Positions 6,982 through 16,769 are shown, numbered from the stretch's first letter. The stretch is 36,871 nucleotides of DNA from Nitrospirae bacterium CG2_30_70_394 (GCA_001873295.1 MNYW01000082.1:1-36871); one strand, 5' to 3'. The notes: generated from the sequence alone by a model not told the origin. Program-made: numbers and translations.

Positions 6982-7481
6982 TGGACCACTCCACGGGTAA
7001 GGCGGCGCGCCACGCCCGCGTGCTGCAGGTGGCAGATCGCGAGCGCCAGGGCGTCGGTCACGTCCGTCGGACGCGGCGCCAAAGCCAGGCCGAGGAGTCG
7101 CCTGACCATCTCCGCCACCTGGCCCTTCTCCGCCTGGCCATACCCAACCACCGTCTGCTTCACCAGACGCGGCGCGTAGCCCGCCACCTCCAGCCCCGCC
7201 TCGGCCACGGCGAGCAACGCCACGCCGCGCGCCTGACCGAGGACCAGGGCGGCGCGCGCGTGGCACCCGACAAAGAGCTCCTCCACCGCCACCGCCGCCG
7301 GCCGATGGCGTGCGATCACCACAGCGAGGGCGTCGTGGATGGTCAGCAGGCGGCGGGGCAAGGGATCCTCGCCACGGGTCCGGATGGCGCCGCTGGCGAT
7401 ATGGACGAGGCGGCTGCCATCAAGGGCCACCACCCCGTAGCCGGTCACCGCCGAGCCTGGGTCGATACCGAGAACGAGCAT
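6978..7481 (-). CDS. ruvC: Holliday junction endonuclease RuvC
   Basis: 167 residues. RuvC is the dimeric Mg2+-dependent nuclease that resolves Holliday junctions by paired nicks. The RNase H-like fold and catalytic acids are visible: Asp7 in GIDPGSAVTGYG, Glu67 or Glu68 in VEELFVG, and Asp140 and Asp143 in PTDVTDALALAICH. GQARGVALL and YGQAEKGQVAEMV are also family signatures. The ATG at 7481 gives the conserved N-terminus LVLGIDPG, although no clear Shine-Dalgarno site is visible. It is coupled to ruvA by a 4-nt overlap and lies downstream of yebC. Confidence 0.97.
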   Translation of the reverse strand: MLVLGIDPGSAVTGYGVVALDGSRLVHIASGAIRTRGEDPLPRRLLTIHDALAVVIARHRPAAVAVEELFVGCHARAALVLGQARGVALLAVAEAGLEVAGYAPRLVKQTVVGYGQAEKGQVAEMVRRLLGLALAPRPTDVTDALALAICHLQHAGVARRLTRGVVQ

Positions 7482-7484
7482 GGG

Positions 7485-7748
7485 CTAGGGGCGGGTACGG
7501 ACAGGGGAGGACGAGACGCAGCAGGGACCCCTGTGGCCGGCGCCAACGTTTACCCCCGGAGCCACCCTCCCACCCGCACCTCTCGGGGTGGGGTGGCCAG
7601 GGTCCACGAAAGGCCGCGCACCCGCCCCGCTGGACAAGATCGCCGGAGGGGGTACGGCCCCATCCCGGGCGGCCACCACCACCTCGCGGATCGCGACGGA
7701 GCGCGTGCCCCCCCCGATGCGTGGCCCAGCCCCCGCGACCTGTCGCAC
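7485..7748 (-). CDS. Doubtful 87-residue reading frame between yebC and ruvC
   Basis: A GTG one base after the yebC stop opens a frame of 87 codons that ends 3 nt before the ruvC ATG, so it would exactly fill the gap. A GAGGGG run lies a few bases upstream of the GTG. The product is rich in Gly, Ala, Pro, Arg and Val, has no recognisable domain and looks much like chance translation in this GC-rich DNA. I list it only because of the operon-like fit; more likely the gap is non-coding. Confidence 0.22.
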   Translation of the reverse strand: MRQVAGAGPRIGGGTRSVAIREVVVAARDGAVPPPAILSSGAGARPFVDPGHPTPRGAGGRVAPGVNVGAGHRGPCCVSSSPVRTRP

Positions 7749-7749
7749 C

Positions 7750-8499
7750 TCACCCCTCGTAGCTCGCCAGCACCTCGTCCGGGATGTCCTCGTTGGAGTA
7801 GACCTCGTTCACGTCGTCCGAGTCATCGAGGGCATCGAAGAGCCGCAGCAGGGTGTGGCCGGTCTTCTCGTCCACCGGGACCCGCGTCTTCGGGACCATG
7901 GCGACCGTGGCCTCCTGCGCGGTGAAGCCGGCAGCCTCGAGCCCCTCCTTCACCCGCTCCATCTCTGCCGGGGCGGTGCGGACCTCGACACTCTCCCCCT
8001 CCTCCACCACGTCCTCGGCCCCCGCCTCCAGGGCCGCCTCCATCAGACCGTCCACGTCCACCTCGCCGCGCGCGAAGGTGATCACCCCACGCCGATCAAA
8101 AAGATAAGAGACCGAGCCGTTCTCCCCCATGTTGCCGTTGTAGCGGGTGAAGGCGTGGCGGATCTCCGCCACCGTGCGGTTGCGGTTGTCGGTGAGCCCC
8201 TCGATGAGGATCGCCACTCCGCCGGGCCCAAACCCCTCGTAGGTCACCTCCTCGTAGGTGACCCCCTCCAACTCGCCGGTCCCCTTTTTGATTCCCCGGA
8301 CGATGTTTTCCGCGGGCATGTTGGCCGCCTTCGCCTTCAACAAGATCGCGCGCAGGCGCGGGTTGCCGGCCGGGTCGCCGCCCCCGATGCGCGCCGCCAC
8401 CGAGATCTCGCGCAGGATCTTGGTGAAGACCTTGCCGCGCTTGGAGTCGATCGCCGCCTTCTTGTGCTTGGTCGTTGCCCACTTGGAGTGGCCGGACAT
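7750..8499 (-). CDS. yebC: YebC/PmpR family protein (TACO1-like)
   Basis: 249 residues, the usual length. It begins with the invariant MSGHSKWATTKHKKAAID, followed by KRGKVFTKILREI and then NPRLRAILLKAKAANMP. VTYEGFGPGGVAILIE and TDNRNRTVAEIRHAF are further family blocks. YebC proteins were described as DNA-binding regulators (PmpR) and more recently as ribosome-associated factors easing translation of proline-rich stretches, as the mitochondrial TACO1 does. The start at 8499 is set by the conserved N-terminus and a GAGGG about 5 nt upstream; the frame stays open far upstream across rpsB, but that is shadow. It is the first gene of the yebC-ruvC-ruvA-ruvB set and is divergent from rpsB. Confidence 0.97.
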   Translation of the reverse strand: MSGHSKWATTKHKKAAIDSKRGKVFTKILREISVAARIGGGDPAGNPRLRAILLKAKAANMPAENIVRGIKKGTGELEGVTYEEVTYEGFGPGGVAILIEGLTDNRNRTVAEIRHAFTRYNGNMGENGSVSYLFDRRGVITFARGEVDVDGLMEAALEAGAEDVVEEGESVEVRTAPAEMERVKEGLEAAGFTAQEATVAMVPKTRVPVDEKTGHTLLRLFDALDDSDDVNEVYSNEDIPDEVLASYEG

Positions 8500-8576
8500 A
8501 ACACCCTCGTTCGTCGAAATCGGGATTCGCGCCGACGCCCGCGGCCGCGCCGCGCGCGCCTTGGGACAAGCGCTAG

Positions 8577-8606
8577 ACGCTACATGGACGCGCCGACGCG
8601 GTGCAA
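8577..8606 (-). promoter_or_regulatory. Candidate promoter for yebC-ruvCA
   Basis: Minus-strand TTGCAC (8601-8606) and TAGCGT (8577-8582) are separated by 18 bp and lie 78 nt upstream of the yebC ATG. The -10 is identical to the one proposed before folC. Match to consensus is moderate. Confidence 0.45.
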
Positions 8607-8694
8607 GGCGATGGCTCTTCGCCGCCGGCGATTCCTTCCCAACCGCCGCGCCGCCATGATAACTTCCGCCCCCCCCAAGAAGGGGAAATCTCGA

Positions 8695-8740
8695 GTGTCC
8701 CACGACGCAGGTGGACGGTCTTTCGACCCCCCCGGGACAC
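8695..8740 (+). promoter_or_regulatory. Inverted repeat in the rpsB leader
   Basis: GTGTCCC (8695-8701) can pair with GGGACAC (8734-8740) around a 32-nt interior that ends 35 nt before the rpsB ATG. In E. coli the rpsB-tsf leader binds S2 for autorepression. A structured leader here would fit that role, but I cannot match it to the known S2 motif. A possible -10 (GATAAC, 8658-8663) lies just upstream without a good -35. Confidence 0.35.
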
Positions 8741-8775
8741 CCTAGCCTAACCCGCGTCACGGTAAGGAGTTGTCC

Positions 8776-9582
<807 letters not shown>

Positions 9583-9643
9583 CCCGCCCGCGCCGGCCCC
9601 CCCTTTTCATCCTTTCCCTCTCCACCACCACACGGGACCCACC

Positions 9644-10552
9644 ATGGCGATCACCGCAAACCAGGTAAAAGAGCTCCGGACCCAGACCGGCGCGGGGATG
9701 ATGGACTGCAAGAAGGCGCTCCAGGAGACGGGCGGCGACCTGGCCAAGGCGGTCGACTTCCTGCGCGAAAAGGGGCTTGCCGCCGCCGCCAAGAAGGCCG
9801 GCCGGATCGCCGCCGAGGGCGCGGTGGTCGCGGCGCAGAGCAGCGATGGCACCACCGGCTGCATCGTCGAGGTGAACTCCGAGACCGACTTCGTGGCCAA
9901 GAACGACCTCTTCCGCACCTTCGCCGCGGCGGTGGCGGAGCACATCCTCGCCCACAACCCCGCCGACGTAACGGCGCTCCTCGCCCAACCCATGGCCGAC
10001 GGCCGGCCGGTCGCCGACCACGTTACCGAGCAGATCACCACCATCGGCGAGAACCTCGCCATTCGCCGCTTTGCCCGCTACGGCGGCACCGGCAAGGTCG
10101 CCGCCACCTACATCCACATGCAGGGCAAGATCGGCGTGCTGGTGGAGATGGAGGGGGCGGGCGCCGCCCGGGCGGTGGAGGTGGGACGGGACATCGCCAT
10201 GCACATTGCCGCCAGTAACCCCCTGGCCCTGTCGCGCGCCGACGTCCCGGCGGCCGAGGTGGAGCACGAGCGGCAGATCTACACCGTGCAAGCGCGCGAG
10301 AGCGGCAAGCCGGAGAAGGTGATCGACAAGATGGTCACCGGCCGCTTGGAGAAGTTCTTCGCCGCGAGCTGCCTATTGGAGCAGCCGTTCGTGAAGGACC
10401 CGGACCTCACCGTCCACCAGCTCCTCGCCGCCAGGGCGAAGGAGCTCGGCGGGCCGATCGTGATCACCCGCTTCACCCGCTTCGCCCTCGGCGAGGGGCT
10501 AGAGAAACGCCACGAGGACTTTGCCAGCGAGGTCGCCGCGCAGCTCCGCTAA
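9644..10552 (+). CDS. tsf: Translation elongation factor Ts
   Basis: 302 residues. EF-Ts is the nucleotide exchange factor that regenerates EF-Tu-GTP. The N-terminal UBA-like domain reads [19 protein letters not shown]. The core exchange motif TDFVAKND lies at about residue 84, and [10 protein letters not shown] plus the following Asp-Ile-Ala-Met-His-Ile-Ala segment mark the dimerisation core. The start at 9644 gives the family N-terminus [12 protein letters not shown]; upstream frame belongs to the shadow of rpsB. A weak GGGA lies upstream. It is 61 nt after rpsB on the same strand, the classical pair. Confidence 0.97.
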   Translation: MAITANQVKELRTQTGAGMMDCKKALQETGGDLAKAVDFLREKGLAAAAKKAGRIAAEGAVVAAQSSDGTTGCIVEVNSETDFVAKNDLFRTFAAAVAEHILAHNPADVTALLAQPMADGRPVADHVTEQITTIGENLAIRRFARYGGTGKVAATYIHMQGKIGVLVEMEGAGAARAVEVGRDIAMHIAASNPLALSRADVPAAEVEHERQIYTVQARESGKPEKVIDKMVTGRLEKFFAASCLLEQPFVKDPDLTVHQLLAARAKELGGPIVITRFTRFALGEGLEKRHEDFASEVAAQLR

Positions 10553-10560
10553 CTTTTCTT

Positions 10561-10587
10561 CCCCTCCCCGCCCAGTGCGGGGAGGGG
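10561..10587 (+). other. Strong hairpin between tsf and pyrH
   Basis: An 11-bp perfect stem (10561-10571 with 10577-10587, CCCCTCCCCGC) with a 5-nt loop lies 8 nt after the tsf stop. No T-tract follows on the plus strand, so it is not a standard terminator. It may stabilise the rpsB-tsf mRNA end or mark a processing site ahead of pyrH. Confidence 0.6.
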
Positions 10588-10727
10588 GAGTAACGGGGTT
10601 CGCGGGACGACACGGGTGGCGCGCCCGCCCTTGCCGCAGCTGCAGCTGGCGAGCAACGATATCCGCGGCCGCGGCGCCCTTCGGGCGCGTGCCGCAGGCC
10701 GAGATGATCCCGCTCAGGAGGCAAGAG

Positions 10728-11450
10728 GTGGCCCGATCCGCGTACCGACGACTGCTGCTCAAGCTGAGCGGCGAGGCGCTCATGGGGGGGCGCGAGTATG
10801 GTGTCGACCCGGAGACGGTGGCGGCGATCGCCGGCGAGCTCGCCACGGTCCACGCAACCGGCGTGGAGCTTGCCCTGGTGATCGGCGGCGGCAACATCTT
10901 CCGCGGCCTCTCCGCTTCGGCGCGCGGCATGGACCGCACCTCCGCCGACGCCATGGGGATGCTGGCGACGGTGATGAACGCCCTGGCGATGCAGAGCGCC
11001 CTGGAAAACCAGGGGGTCCCGACGCGGGTGCAGTCGGCGATCCCGATGCAGTCGCTGGCCGAGCCGTACATCCGGCGCAGAGCGGTGCGCCACCTGGAAA
11101 AGGGGCGGGTGGTGATCTTCGCCGCCGGCACCGGCAACCCGTACTTCACCACCGACACCGCGGCCACCCTGCGCGCCCTGGAGATCGGCGCCGACGCAAT
11201 CTTCAAGGCGACCAAGGTCTCGGGGGTCTTCGACATGGACCCGGTGGTCCACCCCGACGCGGTGCGCTTCGCGGCGATCTCCTACAAGGAGGTCCTCACC
11301 CGCGGCCTGAAGGTGATGGATGCCACGGCGATCGCCATGTGCATGGAAAACCACTTGCCCCTGGTGGTCTTCGACATGACGGTCGCCGGTAACCTGATCC
11401 GTGCGTGTGGCGGCGAGCCGATCGGCACCACGGTGCAGATGGAGGTGTGA
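10728..11450 (+). CDS. pyrH: Uridylate kinase (UMP kinase)
   Basis: 240 residues, the usual bacterial length. PyrH phosphorylates UMP to UDP; it is a hexameric amino-acid-kinase-fold enzyme unrelated to eukaryotic UMP/CMP kinase. Signature blocks are [13 protein letters not shown] at the N-terminus, [12 protein letters not shown], the UMP-binding [36 protein letters not shown], and [15 protein letters not shown] choose the GTG at 10728 because AGGAGG sits 6 nt upstream (10716-10721), and this gives the conserved start; an upstream ATG at 10704 would overlap that site. It lies 175 nt after tsf and 3 nt before frr. Confidence 0.96.
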   Translation: MARSAYRRLLLKLSGEALMGGREYGVDPETVAAIAGELATVHATGVELALVIGGGNIFRGLSASARGMDRTSADAMGMLATVMNALAMQSALENQGVPTRVQSAIPMQSLAEPYIRRRAVRHLEKGRVVIFAAGTGNPYFTTDTAATLRALEIGADAIFKATKVSGVFDMDPVVHPDAVRFAAISYKEVLTRGLKVMDATAIAMCMENHLPLVVFDMTVAGNLIRACGGEPIGTTVQMEV

Positions 11451-11453
11451 GCC

Positions 11454-12011
11454 ATGGCAGACGAGGTCTACGAGATGGCGGCGATGGAGATGGACGACGC
11501 GATCACCTCCCTGAAGAAGAGCCTCGGTGGCCTGCGCACCGGCCGCGCCTCGACCCACCTCCTCGACTCCATCCAGGTCGCCTACTACGGCGGTCTGTCG
11601 CCCCTCAACCAGATGGCGACCGTCTCCACCCCGGAGCCGCGGCTGATCGTCATCCAGCCGTGGGACAAGTCGGCGATGGCGGCGATCGAAAAGGCGATCC
11701 TCGCCTCCGACCTTGGCCTCACCCCGGCCAACGATGGCTACGTCATCCGCCTGTCGATCCCCCAGCTCACCGAGGAGCGGCGCAAGGAGATCGTCAAGAT
11801 CGCCCACAAAGAGGCGGAGCAGGCGCGGGTGGAGGTCCGCCGCCACCGGCGCAACGCGAACGACGCCTACAAGAAGCAGGAGCGGGAGAAGGAGCTCCCC
11901 GAGGATCAACTGCACACCCGCACCGACGCGATCCAGCACCTGACCGACGCGAAGATCCAAGAGATCGACACGCTGCTTGCGGCGAAGGAGGAGGAGATCC
12001 TCACCGTGTAG
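11454..12011 (+). CDS. frr: Ribosome recycling factor
   Basis: 185 residues, the exact usual length. RRF with EF-G splits post-termination ribosomes. The three-helix-bundle domain includes LRTGRASTHLLDSI, and the domain II core has YYGGLSPLNQMATV then LIVIQPWDKSAM. The C-terminal helix has EERRKEIVKIAHKEAEQARV and RRHRRNANDAYKK. The ATG at 11454 follows pyrH by 3 nt, and its GGAGG site overlaps the last pyrH codons. In many proteobacteria frr is followed by uppS and cdsA; here a sensory operon follows instead. Confidence 0.98.
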   Translation: MADEVYEMAAMEMDDAITSLKKSLGGLRTGRASTHLLDSIQVAYYGGLSPLNQMATVSTPEPRLIVIQPWDKSAMAAIEKAILASDLGLTPANDGYVIRLSIPQLTEERRKEIVKIAHKEAEQARVEVRRHRRNANDAYKKQEREKELPEDQLHTRTDAIQHLTDAKIQEIDTLLAAKEEEILTV

Positions 12012-12042
12012 GAACCGGCGCCACCGCGACGAGGCAACGAGG

Positions 12043-13050
12043 GTGGCGACGCGACAATCTCTCACGCAGGCTGGCGGCCGGGGGCGATACTGGCCGGCGG
12101 TAGGGGCCGCGGTGGTCGCCCTTCTGGGCTGGCCAACCCGCCCGCACCGCCGCGGGGGGGGAGTGGCCATGGCCCTTGCCCTCCTCGCCTGGGGGGCCCC
12201 GCCGGTCACCGCGCAGGAGATCGGCATCCTGCAATCGATGCAGGCGGACGCCTTCACGGAGGCGGTCACCGCCTTCAAGGTCGGCCTCGCCCGCGACTTC
12301 CCCGGCGCCACCTTCGTTGACCTGGGCGTTGTCGCCCCCGGCTGGCACGGCCGCCTCGCGAAGTTTCACGGCGAAGCCTTGCTGGCGGTCGGTTCCCACG
12401 CCCTACAGACCCTCCTGGCGGCGGGCGAGGCGCGGCCGATCGCCTTCACCATGGTCCTGAACCCGCGCCTGCCCGCGGGCAGGCGGGTGGCCGGGGCGGC
12501 GATGGAGGCGGCGATCGACGAGGAGGTGGCCCTGGTCCACCGCGTCCTCCCCGCCCTCACCCGGATGGCGGGGCTGGTCTTCCAAGGCGCGCCGCCCGCG
12601 TGGGACGCGGCGGCGGGCGCGAGTGCGCAGCGCGCCGGCCTCACCTGGCGGCCGATCACGGTGGCCACCGTCGACGCCTTGCCCGAGGCGATCCACCGGG
12701 CCGCCCCCTTCGACCTCCTCCTCCTGCCGCCGGACGAGGCCCTCCTCACCCCGCGCGCCTTTCGGGTCCTGGTGAGCCTGGCGCGTCGTGAGGCGTTTGG
12801 CATGCTTGCCCCCTCGCCGCCCTTCGTACGCGCCGGCGCCGCCGCGGCGGTCGAGGTGAGCTGGGCCGAGTCGGGCGTGCTGGCCGCGATCCAGATGGGA
12901 CACCTCCTGCGCGGCGCGCCACCGGAACCCACGATCCTCTATCCCAAACCGACTCGCCTCTGGCTCCACCAGGAGCGTGCGCACGACCTCCACTGGCTTC
13001 CGCAGCCGGGTTCGCCAAGCCCCCTCCTTTACCTCTGGGAGGAGCGATGA
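12043..13050 (+). CDS. Periplasmic ABC-type substrate-binding protein, sensory partner
   Basis: 335 residues from the chosen GTG at 12043. The mature part looks like the ABC_sub_bind (DUF534/TrpX-like) family: IGILQSMQADAFTEAV, DLGVVAPGWHGRLAKF, then LLAVGSHALQTLLAAG and IAFTMVLNPRL, and later FDLLLLPPDEALLTPRAF. An export signal MALALLAWGAPPVTAQ ends near residue 60 of this frame. The start is uncertain: GTG 12043 (GAGG 8 nt upstream), GTG 12112, GTG 12163 and ATG 12169 are all possible, and the last two sit behind a GGGGGGGG-rich run. No permease or ATPase gene is nearby. The stop overlaps the kinase start (ATGA), so I infer that it feeds a periplasmic ligand signal to the kinase rather than an importer. 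Confidence 0.75.
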   Translation: MATRQSLTQAGGRGRYWPAVGAAVVALLGWPTRPHRRGGGVAMALALLAWGAPPVTAQEIGILQSMQADAFTEAVTAFKVGLARDFPGATFVDLGVVAPGWHGRLAKFHGEALLAVGSHALQTLLAAGEARPIAFTMVLNPRLPAGRRVAGAAMEAAIDEEVALVHRVLPALTRMAGLVFQGAPPAWDAAAGASAQRAGLTWRPITVATVDALPEAIHRAAPFDLLLLPPDEALLTPRAFRVLVSLARREAFGMLAPSPPFVRAGAAAAVEVSWAESGVLAAIQMGHLLRGAPPEPTILYPKPTRLWLHQERAHDLHWLPQPGSPSPLLYLWEER

Positions 13051-14663
13051 AGGCGGCCGTCGAGACCACCCTGGCGCACTGGGTGGCGCGCCTGCGGCGC
13101 CTCGGCCTGGGGACGAAGGCGAGCCTCACCGCCTGCCTCACGGTCACCCTCTTGCTCGCCCTCTTTACCTCCATCCTCCTGCGCCACGACCGCCACCTGT
13201 TGGAGGCGGAGCTGGCGGAGAAGGTGCGCATCCTCGCCCGCGGCGTCGCTCGCGCCGCCGAGCTCGGCCTGCTCACCAACAACCTCGGCCTACAGCGGGA
13301 GGGGGCGCACACCGCCACCCTCGATCCGGATTTCCTCGCGGTGCAGATCTTCGACCGCCAGGGCGTGGGGACGATCGCCGAGCTCCGGCCGAAGGCGGCC
13401 GCCACCCTCACCGCCCTGCACATCGAGCTGACCGACCGCCTCCCGGTAGGCCGTCTGGTGTGGCTGCCCCGGCCGAAACAGCCACTCGTCGTCGCCTACC
13501 GCGTCGAGGTTCCGCTCGCCAGCGGTGGCGAAAACGAGGCGCTGCTCCTCAACCCGGAGGCGGCCGGCGACCCGGTGAGCGGCGGCGCGGTGCAGGTGTG
13601 GCTCACCACCGCCCGCATCGACGCCACCTTCGCCACCGCGCGCCACCGGCTCTTCGCCGCGACCGCGGTGGTTTTGGTGGCGGTGTGGCTCCTCACCATC
13701 TTCGGCATCCGGCGCCTGTTGCGACCGGTCCGGACCCTGGTGGAGGCGATGGCGCGGGTCGGCCGGGGCGAGGAGATCGTGCCCTTGGAGGCGGCGTCGC
13801 GCGATGAGATTGGCCTGCTGACCCGCCGCTTCAACGCCATGACCGCCGACCTCGCCCGCTATCGCGCCGCCACGTCAGCGACCCGCGCGGAGCTGGAGCG
13901 ACGGGTCGCGGAACGCACCGCCGATTTGGCGCGCCAGCGCGACCGGGCGCAGGAGGCGGTCCGCGCCCGCACCGCCTTCCTCGCCAACACCTCCCATGAG
14001 CTGATCACCCCGCTCAACGCGATCCTCGGCTTCACCGAGTTGATCCAGAACCAGGGCAGCGGCCTGCCGGCGACCGTGTGCCGCGATCTCGGCCGCGTCC
14101 ACCGCTCCGCGACTCACCTCCAGGGGCTGATCCAGCAGCTCCTCGACTACTCGCGCATGGGGGCGAGCCGCCTCACCCTGCGCCGCGAGGCGGTGGCGGT
14201 GGCCGACCTCCTCGACGACTGCCTCACCTCCACGGTCTTGTTGTCCAAGAAGGAGGGCGTCGCCGTGCGGCGCGAGATCCCCGCCGACCTGCCGCCTTTG
14301 GAGGGCGACACGGCGCGCCTGCGCCAGGCCTTCCTCAACGTCCTCGGTAACGCGGTGAAGTTCACCGACCGCGGCACCATCACCGTGCGCGCCCGCGGCC
14401 TCGGCGAGCGACTGATCGTCGAGGTGGAGGACACGGGAATCGGCATCGCGCAGGCGGACCGGGACAAGGTCTTCACCCCCTTCGCCCAGGTGGACGACCG
14501 GTTGGCGCGCCACTACGACGGCCTCGGCCTGGGTCTGCCAATCACCAAGGAGATCGTCGAGCGCCACGGCGGCACCCTCGACTTCACCTCCTCCCCGGGC
14601 GCGGGGAGCTGCTTCACCATCACCCTGCCCCTCCACCCGCCAGAGCCGGAGCCCACCCGATGA
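13047..14663 (+). CDS. HAMP-domain sensor histidine kinase with altered H-box
   Basis: 538 residues. Membrane helix 1 is at about 25-46 and helix 2 at about 201-220, enclosing a ~155-residue periplasmic sensor domain. HAMP follows (about 221-275, RRLLRPVRTLVEAMARVGRG), then a coiled coil (about 277-308) and the HisKA domain with H-box SHELITP (His317). The HATPase_c domain shows the N-box FLNVLGNAVKFT (about 429-440), G1 EDTGIGI (461-467) and G2 GLGLGL (492-497). The H-box has Ile where nearly all kinases have Arg or Lys (HELRTP), while His and Glu are kept, so activity may be normal or modified. No response regulator gene is in the window. ATGA overlaps on both sides couple it to the binding protein and the receptor, suggesting a single sensing unit across the envelope. 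Confidence 0.9.
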   Translation: MKAAVETTLAHWVARLRRLGLGTKASLTACLTVTLLLALFTSILLRHDRHLLEAELAEKVRILARGVARAAELGLLTNNLGLQREGAHTATLDPDFLAVQIFDRQGVGTIAELRPKAAATLTALHIELTDRLPVGRLVWLPRPKQPLVVAYRVEVPLASGGENEALLLNPEAAGDPVSGGAVQVWLTTARIDATFATARHRLFAATAVVLVAVWLLTIFGIRRLLRPVRTLVEAMARVGRGEEIVPLEAASRDEIGLLTRRFNAMTADLARYRAATSATRAELERRVAERTADLARQRDRAQEAVRARTAFLANTSHELITPLNAILGFTELIQNQGSGLPATVCRDLGRVHRSATHLQGLIQQLLDYSRMGASRLTLRREAVAVADLLDDCLTSTVLLSKKEGVAVRREIPADLPPLEGDTARLRQAFLNVLGNAVKFTDRGTITVRARGLGERLIVEVEDTGIGIAQADRDKVFTPFAQVDDRLARHYDGLGLGLPITKEIVERHGGTLDFTSSPGAGSCFTITLPLHPPEPEPTR

Positions 14664-16765
14664 TCCGTGTCCTGCTTGCCACCCTCCTCCTTGCCCTTGT
14701 GGCCTCCAGCCCGCCCCCCGCCGCGGCCGCGGAAGCGGAGCCGGCGAACCCCGAGTCGCTGCTGCTCACCCCGCTGCCCGAGGTGTTCACCGCCAACCGG
14801 TTCAAGGAGCAGGTGAACCGTGCCGCGTCGGCGGTGACCGTGATCACCGCCGAAGAGATCGACCTCTACGGCCTGACCAGCCTCGCCGAGTTGTTGCGCT
14901 ATGTGGTGGGGGTGAACGTGGCGGCGACCACCAGCTCCTCGGCGATCGTCGGCCTGCGCGGTTCAACCAGCGACCTGTCGCACAAGATCCTGGTGATGGT
15001 GGATGGCCGGTCGGTCTACTACGACTTCTACGGCCACTACTGGTGGCAGAGCCTGCCGGTGCCCATCGAGGAGATCCGCCAGGTGGAGATCATCCGCGGC
15101 CCGGGCGCGTCGCTGTACGGCGCCAACGCCTTCGACGGGGTCATCCACATCCTCACCAAGCGGCCCGGCGAGCTTGCCCGCGCCACCGGCGTAGCCGGCT
15201 ACTCCAACCGCTCCACCGCGCGTAGCGCCGCAATCGCCAGCTACGCGGATGAGCACCTCGGGGTGAAGCTCTCCGGTGAGCTCACCGAGCTTCCCGCGTG
15301 GCGCGATCGGGACGAGACCTCGGGAAGGGCGAAGCGCTTCAACCTGTACGCGGAGCGGGTGGTGAACGGCGACGGCCTGCTCAGCTTCGCCCTCGGCCGC
15401 AGCTGGCTGGACAACGAGTTCGTCTCCGAGTTCGTCCCCGACCGTCTCGACAACGGCCTGCGCGTCGACTACCTGCAAACCTCCGCGCACCTCGGCGACC
15501 TCACCCTCCAGGGGTTCATCACCGCCATCGAGCTGCGCGACGGCTCGCAGTTCAATCAAGAGTTCGACCCGCGCGCAGAGCCCGACTTTCAACGGATCAC
15601 TGCCGACTCCACCACCTACGACGTGGAGCTGAACTACGATCGCGACCTTGGCTGCCACCACCTGGTCGGAGGCACCTCCTTCCGGCGCAACGAGGTGCGC
15701 TCCAACCTGTTCGTGGACAAAGAGCCGAGCCTCGATGCGCGGCGCAACGAGGACCTCTCCGCCCTCTACCTGCAAGACAGCTTCCCGATCGCCGAGCCGG
15801 TGGCGGTGGTCGCCGGCCTACGCTTCGATCGCCATCCGCTCACCGCCAACCACCTGTCGCCGCGCGTCGCCCTCCTCGTCTACCCAGCCGCCGGCCACAC
15901 CCTGCGCCTCTCCTACGCGCGCGCCTTCCGCAACCCGAGCTTCGTCGAGAGCTACATCGGCAACGGCAACACCTCGGGCTTCGCGGTCGACGAGAGGCTG
16001 GCGATGAAGGAGCCGCGGCTCCGTCCCGACCTCAACGAGGAGCCCGACGCGGAGGGGCTCACCGCGTGGGAGCTGGGCTACCGCGGCAGCCTCGGGTCGC
16101 GGCTGTCGCTCAACGCGGAGCTCTACTACAACCTCCTCGCCCACCTGATGGAGCCGCGCGAACGGCTGAACGAGGAGGGCAACACGATCATCCTGATCCG
16201 CAACTTCGCGCGCGGCCGGGCGTGGGGGGCGGAGGTAGAGGGGGAGTTCGCGGCCAGCCGCCAGGTGGAGCTGTTTGCCAACACCAGCTACCGCCGCTTC
16301 GCCTTCGACGACCAGGCCGACCCCGCCGCCGGCTGGGGGCCGTCGAGCTTCCTCGACGACGGCGCACCGCGCTGGCTCGCCAACCTCGGGGTGCGCGTAT
16401 GCGCCGCAACCGGCTGGTTCGCCACCACCGCCCTCCACCGCACCGGCTCCTATCGCACCTTCCCCCTACGCATCCGTGGCCTCGCCGTAGACCCGAGGCT
16501 AGCGGCGGCGGCAAGCCTCGCCGAGCCGCAGACGGTGGCGGCGTACACAACCGTGAACGGCTCGGTCGGCTACCACACGCGCCACGGGATCACCCTTACC
16601 CTCGCCGCCGCCAACCTGCTCGGCAACGACCACCTCGAAGCCGCCGCCACCAACCACCGCTACGCGACCGCCCTCGCCGGAACGCCCTTGGTGCCGCCCC
16701 CCGAGGGGGAGGCGGCCGAGCCGATCGGCCGCGAGGTGACCCTCCAGCTCCGCTACGACTTCTGA
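14660..16765 (+). CDS. TonB-dependent outer-membrane receptor
   Basis: 701 residues. A signal peptide (about 1-24, ending PPPAAAAE) precedes a TonB-box-like segment (LPEVFTANR, about 39-47). The plug domain follows: SAVTVITAEEID, LAELLRYVVGVNV, IVGLRGSTSD, and the family-typical VEIIRGPGASLYGANAFDGVIHI. The remaining ~530 residues are a beta-barrel of alternating strands ending in VTLQLRYDF, with the terminal Phe needed by BAM. It transports an unknown ligand using TonB-ExbBD energy. The start ATG overlaps the kinase stop (ATGA). No FecR or sigma gene accompanies it, so control presumably runs through the kinase. Its stop is only 4 nt from the stop of the convergent hemW, with no terminator visible between. 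Confidence 0.93.
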   Translation: MIRVLLATLLLALVASSPPPAAAAEAEPANPESLLLTPLPEVFTANRFKEQVNRAASAVTVITAEEIDLYGLTSLAELLRYVVGVNVAATTSSSAIVGLRGSTSDLSHKILVMVDGRSVYYDFYGHYWWQSLPVPIEEIRQVEIIRGPGASLYGANAFDGVIHILTKRPGELARATGVAGYSNRSTARSAAIASYADEHLGVKLSGELTELPAWRDRDETSGRAKRFNLYAERVVNGDGLLSFALGRSWLDNEFVSEFVPDRLDNGLRVDYLQTSAHLGDLTLQGFITAIELRDGSQFNQEFDPRAEPDFQRITADSTTYDVELNYDRDLGCHHLVGGTSFRRNEVRSNLFVDKEPSLDARRNEDLSALYLQDSFPIAEPVAVVAGLRFDRHPLTANHLSPRVALLVYPAAGHTLRLSYARAFRNPSFVESYIGNGNTSGFAVDERLAMKEPRLRPDLNEEPDAEGLTAWELGYRGSLGSRLSLNAELYYNLLAHLMEPRERLNEEGNTIILIRNFARGRAWGAEVEGEFAASRQVELFANTSYRRFAFDDQADPAAGWGPSSFLDDGAPRWLANLGVRVCAATGWFATTALHRTGSYRTFPLRIRGLAVDPRLAAAASLAEPQTVAAYTTVNGSVGYHTRHGITLTLAAANLLGNDHLEAAATNHRYATALAGTPLVPPPEGEAAEPIGREVTLQLRYDF

Positions 16766-16769
16766 GCTG

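Noticed and set aside
10561-10587. Hairpin after tsf as a Rho-independent terminator
   Set aside because: No T-tract follows on either useful side and pyrH continues the conserved gene order, so I list it only as a hairpin.
13290-16438. Long antisense frames opposite the histidine kinase and TonB receptor
   Set aside because: The plus-strand genes carry clear domain motifs; the antisense frames do not.
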